A stretch of DNA of 21,020 bases, taken from the NCBI GenBank assembly GCA_035289125.1, contig DATDXW010000052.1:1-21020 (forward strand), given 5' to 3'. The position numbers and the translations under genes are program-made. Below are positions 1-5,772 of the stretch, piece after piece. The notes under the pieces were generated by a model. It did no database searches and had not been told where the DNA came from. It saw only the letters and a list, made by a program, of their open reading frames with translations. Source of the DNA: JACQID01 sp035289125. Its GTDB lineage: Archaea > Aenigmatarchaeota > Aenigmatarchaeia > GW2011-AR5. How positions within the stretch are numbered: position 1 is the first letter of the stretch; every line of letters starts with the position of its first letter.

Positions 1-111
1 ACGCACTTCGTGCGTCCAGCACCTTACTACACCACGTAGAACAAGACTGCGGCTTGCGTCCGGGTACATGAGAGCACTTCTTTATAGCAGAGAAAGATAT
101 TTAAGCGCAAT

Positions 112-120
112 CCGCGCGGT
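112..120. repeat. Target site duplication, left copy
   Basis: CCGCGCGGT lies immediately outside the left inverted repeat and is identical to 4186-4194. Nine bases is within the range known for IS4-type elements. Eight of the nine bases form a palindrome, so the ninth (T) is what fixes the repeat as direct. Confidence 0.88.
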
Positions 121-135
121 AGCTTTGTTTAATAA
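121..135 (+). repeat. Left terminal inverted repeat
   Basis: AGCTTTGTTTAATAA, an exact reverse complement of 4171-4185. Similarity stops after base 15, where GTGA on the left faces CTCA on the right. Confidence 0.88.
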
Positions 136-178
136 GTGACCTCTGTTTAATAAGTCGGGAAAGTGTTTAAAAAGTCGG
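127..178 (+). repeat. Three subterminal iterons GTTTAAWAAGTSRG (left end)
   Basis: GTTTAATAAGT starts at 127, GTTTAATAAGTCGG at 145 and GTTTAAAAAGTCGG at 165, so the starts are 18 and 20 bp apart. The first overlaps the inverted repeat. They could be transposase-binding sites, or operators and TATA-like boxes for the endonuclease gene that starts at 219. Confidence 0.65.
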
Positions 179-218
179 CTTCTGAAAGCATTAAAACGAT
201 TTTTACCAATAATTATGA

Positions 219-1637
219 ATGCCTTTGGCATCAAAAGAGAGTCAAATCCCTGTCGGAACGCAGTTCAGCCCTGATTTAATCAACCTCCCAGCTTTCGTAA
301 AACTGGTGGTTCAGTATAGTGGTAATTCTGAAGAACTACGTAAAGCAGTGGTTGAAAAACCAGTTAGGATAAAACCTTATGCTTCTCCTCCTACACAGCG
401 TATGAAAGGTCTGCCACTTGAAGCAGGAGTTCAATATGGTCTTTTGACAGAGAACACCTATCAGTCTACTGATTTAGCAAAGAAATTAGCAACACTTAAA
501 GAACCAGAAATATATGATATTTTTGCACGGCATATTTTGCTTAATCTTAATGGTCTTCGTGTCGTAGATGCTGCACAACAAATGGCTCAGGATGGACTTG
601 TTATAACAGGAGATACGCTATGCCAATATCTAACTGACCAAGGATTTCGTGTATCTGTTCATAATACTGCAATCAATACTATGCGTATGTGGCTTGCACA
701 GGCAGACCTGTTTCCACAAAGCAAAGGCAAGGATATGTGGACTCCAAAAAAGTCAGTTAAAGAAAAACTCCTTGGAATCAGTGATGAGTTAATTGCATCT
801 CTTGTCGGCTTCGGAGAAAATCAAATTTCTTTCATAAAGGTTCTATGTAGTTTAGAACCGAAAGAGTGGATTTCTGCTGCGGATGTTCGTGATATGGCTG
901 AGACGAATTTTGGAATCCGTTTTGGTCGTGCATCCTTGCCAAAGGAAGTGCTTGAGCCTCTACAACAGGCAGGACTAATTGAATATGAGACTCGTGGCAC
1001 AAAGAGCGGTAAAACATCCACACTAAAACTCACTGATAAATTCAAATCAGATGTTCTAAAATTATTCTTGAATTCAACCATCAAGAATCTCGGTGGTTCT
1101 CTTATAGCTTACTATCGCACACGACCAAATGATATTTTTGCAGCCCTTAATTCAAGAGACAAATTTGTAAAGGGCAAGGCTCTTGAAGCCTTTACCATTT
1201 ATATGATGCGACTTCTTGGATTAAGTTTTCGTGGATGGAGACATCGAGCAAAGGACACTGGCTATAGCGAAGTAGATGCTTTGCTTTCTGGGTTGTTTGG
1301 AGGATTGCCGACTACTTGGCAAGTGCAATGTAAGAATACTCCGACAAGCTCTGTTAGGCTCGAAGATGTTGCAAAAGAAGTTGGTTTGCTGCTACTCACT
1401 CACGCAACACATATATTGATTGTCTCTACTGGAACATTTACGGATGATGCAGAAAAATTTGCACGGGAAATAATGTCAGCTTCTTCTGTCAATATTTTTC
1501 TGTTAGATAAGGATGACATAGAAGCAATCAAGAAAAATCCAACCGACATAAGTCATATTCTTAAAACCAAAGCTGAAAATATTCATGATTTACGCACTAA
1601 AAAATCTCTGTGGGACGGGATTGATTCTACTGGTTAG
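219..1637 (+). CDS. Mrr-like PD-(D/E)XK restriction endonuclease
   Basis: This 472-residue protein is the probable endonuclease of the transposon-borne restriction-modification pair. Its nuclease core is C-terminal: E323 in KALEAF, then an aromatic and basic stretch, D353 in EVDALL, and Q370-C371-K372 in WQVQCKN. This E...D...QxK order is the pattern of Mrr-type PD-(D/E)XK nucleases. Residues 90-280 look like winged-helix or DNA-recognition material (for example VVDAAQQMAQDG and WISAADVRDMAE), followed by a basic patch. The gene converges on the methyltransferase and their 3' ends overlap by 11 bp. No clear Shine-Dalgarno precedes the ATG. The stop is TAG. The methyltransferase partner supports a Type II role, but the recognition sequence cannot be inferred. 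A stand-alone Mrr-like methyl-directed nuclease is the alternative. Confidence 0.75.
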   Translation: MPLASKESQIPVGTQFSPDLINLPAFVKLVVQYSGNSEELRKAVVEKPVRIKPYASPPTQRMKGLPLEAGVQYGLLTENTYQSTDLAKKLATLKEPEIYDIFARHILLNLNGLRVVDAAQQMAQDGLVITGDTLCQYLTDQGFRVSVHNTAINTMRMWLAQADLFPQSKGKDMWTPKKSVKEKLLGISDELIASLVGFGENQISFIKVLCSLEPKEWISAADVRDMAETNFGIRFGRASLPKEVLEPLQQAGLIEYETRGTKSGKTSTLKLTDKFKSDVLKLFLNSTIKNLGGSLIAYYRTRPNDIFAALNSRDKFVKGKALEAFTIYMMRLLGLSFRGWRHRAKDTGYSEVDALLSGLFGGLPTTWQVQCKNTPTSSVRLEDVAKEVGLLLLTHATHILIVSTGTFTDDAEKFAREIMSASSVNIFLLDKDDIEAIKKNPTDISHILKTKAENIHDLRTKKSLWDGIDSTG

Positions 1638-2556
1638 AGAAAAGAGTTTTTTGAGATAAATTGAAACGGAATTTAGAACCTTTCAGGTATTCTTCTTTCA
1701 ACTCAAACGCAATCCATTTTCTATTAAGATGTTCGGCAGCTTCGCCCGTTACATTGCTGCCAGCAAATGGGTCAAGCACGACATCGTTTTTATCGGTAAG
1801 AAAACTAATAAAGAACTCTGGAAGCTTCGCTGGAAATCTTGCTGGGTGAGGCTTGAGACCATGTTGTTGACACATCCTCAAATAATGACTATTCGATTCT
1901 GTGTTTGAAATTTCCAAGAAATTAGGAGGAATCGAACCCTTATTATCCACTCTAAATTTCTCGCTTATCTTATGTCCAGAGGGGCGAAGTTTTGCCTTAT
2001 AGCCATTAGCTAATAATGCCTTCATGGAATCGCTGTAAGGTCTCAACACTTTTCGGTTGTCAGCTTTCGGATGAGGAGTCTTCGAGAGCCACCATACATA
2101 TTCAATTGCGTCCTTTACACGAACCCGTCTTATTGTGACCCATTCCGCAGGCGTGGGTAGCGCAGATGGCTTATACCAGATGAACTCTTCGGCAAGATTA
2201 AAACCGTGCTTACAGAGTTCTAAAAGCAATTCAAATTGATAGAGCGAGCGAGTAGGCTTCCCTTTTTCCCAGCCGCCGCCAATATTCAAAACAAAGCTGC
2301 CGTTAGGCTTGAGCACTCGCAAGAATTGCTCTGCAAATGGCATGAACCATTTCACATATACTTCTGGGTCGGCATTGCCGTATTCTTTCTTCTTTCGCAG
2401 ACCGTAAGGCGGAGACGTAATAATCAGGTTTACAGAATTGTCTGGAATTTTCTTTATCAAATTCAGCGTATCGCCTAAGAACGCTTTGCCTAAGCGTGTC
2501 GAGTAGTAAGGCTTGACTTTAGGCAGCAGCGTATTGTTTGAACTCACATAAATCAC
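1627..2556 (-). CDS. DNA methyltransferase, beta-class N4-cytosine (or N6-adenine)
   Basis: This 309-residue S-adenosylmethionine-dependent DNA methyltransferase would protect host sites from the convergent nuclease. The catalytic motif TSPPY is at residues 47-51 and the SAM-binding motif DPFAGS at 262-267. This beta-class order puts the catalytic motif first. SPPY, rather than DPPY, is usual for N4-cytosine enzymes, so N4-methylcytosine is favoured. An aromatic region near 125-160 and a lysine-rich central part probably hold target recognition. The start is GTG overlapping the TGA of the upstream zinc-ribbon gene (GTGA at 2553-2556), so the two are probably translationally coupled. The stop is TAG, 11 bp inside the endonuclease gene. 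Confidence 0.9.
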   Translation of the reverse strand: MIYVSSNNTLLPKVKPYYSTRLGKAFLGDTLNLIKKIPDNSVNLIITSPPYGLRKKKEYGNADPEVYVKWFMPFAEQFLRVLKPNGSFVLNIGGGWEKGKPTRSLYQFELLLELCKHGFNLAEEFIWYKPSALPTPAEWVTIRRVRVKDAIEYVWWLSKTPHPKADNRKVLRPYSDSMKALLANGYKAKLRPSGHKISEKFRVDNKGSIPPNFLEISNTESNSHYLRMCQQHGLKPHPARFPAKLPEFFISFLTDKNDVVLDPFAGSNVTGEAAEHLNRKWIAFELKEEYLKGSKFRFNLSQKTLFSNQ

Positions 2557-2783
2557 TTATTGTTCGATTTCTTTTTTCGCTTTCTTGGTTTGTTCCAGTA
2601 AGGACTCTTGCATTTAGGATTAGGACAGACTGTGGGAAGCTCCTCTCCTCTCGGTCTCCACGTATGACCGCAACGAGTGCATTTCAGAATATCGGAAAAT
2701 ACATTGCTACATTTCGGGCATTTGACCATACGTAATCTTTCTTGCTTTTTACTTAAATAACTATCATCATTTCTCATAATCAT
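2553..2783 (-). CDS. Small zinc-ribbon protein coupled to the methyltransferase
   Basis: This 76-residue basic protein has six cysteines: CPKC (22, 25), CTRC (35, 38) and C53/C58 in VCPNPKCKSPYW. The C-terminus is strongly basic (RKRKKK). Four or more cysteines probably bind zinc, and the tail suggests nucleic-acid binding. It is the first gene of the methyltransferase operon, so it may regulate the restriction-modification pair or help target it; this is inference from position. The start is uncertain: ATG at 2783, or at 2777 with AAGGA five bases upstream. A TATATA-like box lies near 2803-2810. It diverges from the transposase across about 120 bp. I know of no experimentally defined function for this family. 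Confidence 0.72.
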   Translation of the reverse strand: MIMRNDDSYLSKKQERLRMVKCPKCSNVFSDILKCTRCGHTWRPRGEELPTVCPNPKCKSPYWNKPRKRKKKSNNK

Positions 2784-2903
2784 CCTTTATAATAAGCCTC
2801 TGAAAGTATATAAGCATCTTGCCTCCTCTTACTATACCGATAGGTATATATACTTATAGGTATATATTTATAGACAGGAAAATTAAATCAAGAGGCGATA
2901 AAA

Positions 2904-4150
2904 ATGCAAACCCAAGAGATAGAAAAGGCAAATGAGATAAGAAAGATTAGAGGCATGGAGATAGCCAAGACATGCAGAATAATGCACAGGGAAAGAGGCG
3001 GTTATATCGTGCCTTCCCAAAGCGGTAGCGGTTGTTATGTCGTAAGCTACAAAAATCTAAGCCTGTATGCGAATGCCAAGACTTCGAGAAACGTGGAATC
3101 TTGGGTGTGAAATGTAAGCACGTCTGGGCAGTTGAGATAACGCTTAACAAAAAGCTATACCCAGACGGAACAGTAGAGATAACTCAGACAGTCAAAAAGA
3201 CATATTCGCAGGATTGGACAGCTTATAATCAGGCACAGACAAACGAAAAAGAGCTATTCCAGAGCCTTCTATACGACCTTTGCGGAGAGATAGAGAACCC
3301 GTTTCATACCTTCGGAAGACCTACTCTGCCTCTGGCAGATATGGTATTTGCTTCTGCTTTGAAAGTCTATACGACCTTCTCTTTGAGGCGGTTTATAACG
3401 GACATGAAAGAAGCCAAAGAAAGTGGTCTATGCGACAAGGTATGCTCATACTCAACAGTCAGTAACTACATGAGGAATCCAGAATTAACACCTATTCTGA
3501 TTGACCTAATAGAGAAGTCAGCAAGACCACTAAAGGCAATAGAGACTGACTTTGCCATAGATTCTTCGGGCTTCGGAACTTCACGCTTTGACAGGTGGTT
3601 TTCGTTCAAATACGGAAAGGAAATCGAGAGCAGGATTTGGGTTAAACTGCACATGGTTAATGGCGTAAAAACGCACATCATAACAGGCATAAAGATAACC
3701 GAAGCCTTTTCGCATGACAGCAAGGAATTTCCAGAACTGATAGACAAGACTGCCAGAACTTTTGAAGTAAAGGAAGTTTCAGCGGACAAGGCGTATTCAA
3801 GCAGGAAAAATATAGAGCTTGTAAATGGTCTTGGTGGAACTGCTTATATTCCGTTCAAATCCAATACAAGCGGGAAGCCAAGAGGCTCTAAACTCTAGAA
3901 GAAAATGTATCACTACTTCATGTATAACCGAGACGACTTCCTGCAGTATTACCACAAGCGTTCAAATTCGGAGACAGTTTTTCACATGATTAAGTCCAAG
4001 TTTGGCAACTATGTGAGAAGCAATGAATGGACTGCACAGGTTAATGAAGTCTTGCTTAAAGTCCTGTGCCACAACATAACAGTCATTATTCACGAGATTT
4101 ACGAGCTTGGGATAAGTCAAGACTGTTTAAAAAGTGAGGCGAGTGTTTAA
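2904..4150 (+). pseudogene. DDE transposase with SWIM zinc finger, frameshifted and with an in-frame TAG
   Basis: The coding sequence would give about 415 residues but is broken into three pieces. Piece 1 (2904-3110 frame) has GAGGCG six bases before the ATG and encodes the N-terminus. A one-base shift near 3045-3058, around an A5 run, moves to the frame that encodes a SWIM-type zinc site (VCECQDF...CKHVWAVEI). Piece 2 continues to TAG at 3896-3898. Piece 3 runs in the same frame from 3899 to 4150. The DDE residues are visible: D at 3548-3550 or 3560-3562 (TDFAIDSSGF), D at 3785-3787 (SADKAYSS) and E at 3971-3973 (SNSETVF, the YHKRSN signature). As I recall the family, related transposases carry Trp where the TAG stands, so a TGG to TAG change is likely. 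Probably inactive unless recoded. Confidence 0.82.
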
Positions 4151-4158
4151 ATGTCAAG
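4125..4158 (+). repeat. Two subterminal iterons (right end)
   Basis: GTTTAAAAAGTGAG at 4125 and the more diverged GTTTAAATGTCAAG at 4145 resemble the left-end repeats, are 20 bp apart and lie in the same orientation, overlapping the last codons of the transposase. The right inverted repeat holds a further inverted copy (GTTTAATAA). Confidence 0.55.
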
Positions 4159-4170
4159 CTGATTTATGAG

Positions 4171-4185
4171 TTATTAAACAAAGCT
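4171..4185 (-). repeat. Right terminal inverted repeat
   Basis: TTATTAAACAAAGCT, the exact reverse complement of the left end. It sits 20 bp after the transposase stop codon. Confidence 0.88.
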
Positions 4186-4194
4186 CCGCGCGGT
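4186..4194. repeat. Target site duplication, right copy
   Basis: CCGCGCGGT directly follows the right inverted repeat and matches 112-120 exactly. Removing the element and one copy would rejoin the flanks as ...GCAATCCGCGCGGTTCTTC..., an ordinary intergenic sequence. Confidence 0.88.
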
Positions 4195-4245
4195 TCTTCG
4201 GCTTATATTCTTTTCCGGCATTACAGTAAACTACCTGTTAGTGAA

Positions 4246-4283
4246 GGATGCACTGCGAAAAGCGAAGCTGTCATATGGCATCG
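4246..4283 (+). repeat. Dispersed intergenic repeat, copy E
   Basis: GGATGC...CTGCGAA...GCGAAGCTG...ATATGGCATCG matches the modules of the copies at 8116 and 14745, ending in the same ATATGGCATCG. It lies between the transposon and the tRNA-Ile 3' end. More diverged than copies A and C. Confidence 0.45.
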
Positions 4284-4346
4284 TGCGCCGAGTTTACCGT
4301 GTTGGTTTTCAGTATGCGGGTTGTAAATATTTTGAACCCTAATGGA

Positions 4347-4464
4347 TGGGCCCGGGCAGATTTGAACTGCCGGCCGCTCGATTTGCGGGAAAGACTGTCT
4401 TTCTTTCCGATGCTTTTGTCAAGCCTATCAGTCGAGTGCTCCAACCAGACTAAGCTACGAGCCC
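4347..4464 (-). tRNA. tRNA-Ile(GAT) with a probable 43-nt intron
   Basis: The acceptor stem GGGCTCG pairs with CGGGCCC plus A73; the D stem is GCTT/GAGC; the anticodon stem CTCGA pairs with TCGAG; the T arm is GGCAG-TTCAAAT-CTGCC. The 5' half of the anticodon loop reads CTGATA, giving anticodon GAT (Ile). The 75-nt mature length against 118 nt of gene leaves 43 nt, placed between positions 37 and 38 (intron about 4383-4425). The intron can form internal hairpins, but I cannot draw a canonical bulge-helix-bulge at these junctions, so the exact borders are uncertain. CCA is not encoded. Confidence 0.85.
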
Positions 4465-4530
4465 ATTGACTTATTTCTTCCCGCAAGGTTATTATGTTTA
4501 TGGTATATGTATAGAAAGCGCATGGGCAAA

Positions 4531-4602
4531 GGGCTGGTAGATCAACGGAAGATCGCTTGCATGGCATGCAAGAGGCTTCGGGTTCAAATCCCGACCAGTC
4601 CA
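4531..4602 (+). tRNA. tRNA-Ala(GGC)
   Basis: A 72-nt intronless cloverleaf. The acceptor GGGCTGG pairs with CCAGTCC and includes the G3-U70 pair that is the identity element of tRNA-Ala. The D arm is GATC-AACGGAA-GATC, the anticodon arm CTTGC-ATGGCAT-GCAAG (anticodon GGC), the variable loop AGGCT and the T arm TCGGG-TTCAAAT-CCCGA. A TATA-like tract (TTTATGGTATATG, about 4498-4510) ends about 20 bp upstream. CCA is not encoded. Confidence 0.95.
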
Positions 4603-4648
4603 TATTATACTTTACTGAGCTTCGCACGTCGTATCCCGCATTATTATC
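4602..4648 (-). repeat. Dispersed intergenic repeat, copy C
   Basis: Read on the minus strand it contains GCGGGATACGAC, then GTGCGAAGCTC, then GTATAATATGG, the same order of modules as the plus-strand copies at 8116 and 14745. It abuts the 3' end of tRNA-Ala, and on this strand it does not lead into a protein gene, which argues against a simple promoter role. Confidence 0.6.
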
Positions 4649-4702
4649 TTCCGGCGGACCGTTCAAAACTCTTTTATACCACCCAAGACAGTAAACATAT
4701 TT

Positions 4703-5188
4703 ATGGACAAAATCTGGGCGCCCTGGCGGATAAACTTCCTGAACGCGAAGAAGTTGAAGGGATGCATATTCTGCGCCAAATCTAAGGAGAAAAAAGACGC
4801 AAAAAACTATATTCTCTATCGCGGCGCGTCCTGCTTTGTCATATTGAACGCCTACCCGTACACGTCCGGGCACGTCATGGTGGTGCCTTACCGCCACCTT
4901 GATAAAATCACGGCGCTGAACGAGAACGAACGCCGCGAAATCATGGACTTGTCTGCATCGTTCACTAACGTGCTAAAAAAAGCCGTGAACGCCGAGGGCT
5001 TCAACGCCGGTTTCAATCAAGGCAAGGTTTCCGGCGCCGGCATAGAGAAGCACGTCCACATGCACGTCGTGCCGCGCTGGCACGGAGACGTGAGCTTCAT
5101 GCAGACGCTCGCTAATACAAAAATCCTGCCGGAATCGCTATCTGCCACTTACGCGAAGATGAAGAAGGCAATGAAAGGAATATTGTGA
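4703..5188 (+). CDS. HIT-family nucleotide hydrolase/transferase (Ap4A phosphorylase-like)
   Basis: A 161-residue histidine-triad protein that would cleave or transfer nucleoside monophosphates from substrates such as diadenosine polyphosphates or adenylylated compounds. The triad HVHMH is at 117-121, with the catalytic histidine expected to be H119. The N-terminus (WAPWR at 6-9, then CIFC at 21-24) is typical of the Ap4A phosphorylase-like branch, where the two cysteines help bind zinc. Length is normal. A TATA-like CTTTTATACC lies about 30 bp before the ATG and no Shine-Dalgarno is visible, so the mRNA is probably leaderless. Its TGA abuts the stop codon of the convergent cmk gene with no gap. 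The exact substrate is unknown. Confidence 0.88.
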   Translation: MDKIWAPWRINFLNAKKLKGCIFCAKSKEKKDAKNYILYRGASCFVILNAYPYTSGHVMVVPYRHLDKITALNENERREIMDLSASFTNVLKKAVNAEGFNAGFNQGKVSGAGIEKHVHMHVVPRWHGDVSFMQTLANTKILPESLSATYAKMKKAMKGIL

Positions 5189-5719
5189 TTAGAACTTGAG
5201 CACCTTAATTATCTCGTTCACAACTTCTTCCGGCTTCTTCTTTGAAACGTCTATGACAAGGTCCGCCTCTTTCTCCTGCGAAAACGAGTCAAAACCGTAA
5301 ATGCGCGTGAAGTTCTCGCGCTCCAGCCTGTCCTTTTCTTTTATCAGTTTTTTCGCTTCTTCGTTGGTTATGGAATCACGTTTGGCGTAACGTTCCGCCC
5401 TAACCGCGTCAGAGGCTTTAAGCCAGACTTTAAAATCGGCTATCTTCGCCAGAAAATGCACGCCCAGCTTGGCGTCGCATACGACATTGCCCTTCTTCGC
5501 CTCTTCCACGACCATCTCGTCCAGCGCGTTGTGAAAGCGCGATGACGAGCCTTTTTCAGTCTTCCAGAAGCCGACAGCGCGTTCAGTGCTCTTGCCTTCA
5601 CCGAACTTCTTGTAATATTCGCCTGCCGAAAAGAAGCGTAACTTCAACGTCTTGGCAAGAAACCGCGCGGCAGTAGTAGAGCCGCAACCGGACTGACCAG
5701 ATATTGCAATTACTGGCAT
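5189..5719 (-). CDS. cmk: Cytidylate kinase, archaeal type
   Basis: A 176-residue P-loop kinase that phosphorylates CMP/dCMP with ATP in pyrimidine nucleotide salvage and synthesis. The Walker A loop GQSGCGS is at 8-14, directly after the first strand (MPVIAIS). The lid and LID-like basic region (RAERYAKRDS...KDRLEREN), and the C-terminal DLVIDVSKKKPEEVV, are characteristic of the short archaeal CMP kinases rather than the bacterial form of about 225 residues. The start codon lies 27 bp from a palindromic ATTTAAAT box that it shares with the divergent valS, with no ribosome binding site, which implies a leaderless transcript. The gene ends against the HIT gene. Confidence 0.9.
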   Translation of the reverse strand: MPVIAISGQSGCGSTTAARFLAKTLKLRFFSAGEYYKKFGEGKSTERAVGFWKTEKGSSSRFHNALDEMVVEEAKKGNVVCDAKLGVHFLAKIADFKVWLKASDAVRAERYAKRDSITNEEAKKLIKEKDRLERENFTRIYGFDSFSQEKEADLVIDVSKKKPEEVVNEIIKVLKF

Positions 5720-5742
5720 ATTACAAAATAACGCGGTCTACG

Positions 5743-5750
5743 ATTTAAAT
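5743..5750. promoter_or_regulatory. Shared palindromic TATA box between cmk and valS
   Basis: ATTTAAAT is a perfect palindrome whose centre lies about 27 bp from both the cmk ATG (5719) and the valS ATG (5773). That is the usual TATA-to-start distance in archaea, so both genes would be leaderless and compete for one TBP site. Confidence 0.65.
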
Positions 5751-5772
5751 AGAATAGCCTCTATTTTTACTC

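Larger units (their letters stand above)
121..4185. mobile_element. 4.07-kb DDE transposon carrying a restriction-modification module
   Basis: The element is bounded by the perfect 15-bp inverted repeat AGCTTTGTTTAATAA (121-135) and its complement (4171-4185), and is flanked on both sides by CCGCGCGGT (112-120 and 4186-4194). Inside are a restriction endonuclease, a DNA methyltransferase, a zinc-ribbon protein and, next to the right end, a DDE transposase of the IS4/IS5-like superfamily. The interior is visibly more A+T-rich than the flanking host genes. The intact target duplication implies a fairly recent insertion of the whole unit. Ends and duplication are read directly; assigning the passengers to the element is inference from their position between the ends. 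Confidence 0.88.

Noticed and set aside
3896..3898. Pyrrolysine or other readthrough at the transposase TAG
   Set aside because: TAG ends several intact genes here (endonuclease, methyltransferase, prf1, aminotransferase, L37e), so it is an ordinary stop, and Trp is expected at this position in relatives.
4271..4897. 208-residue minus-strand frame
   Set aside because: It runs through two tRNA genes and antisense to the HIT gene.
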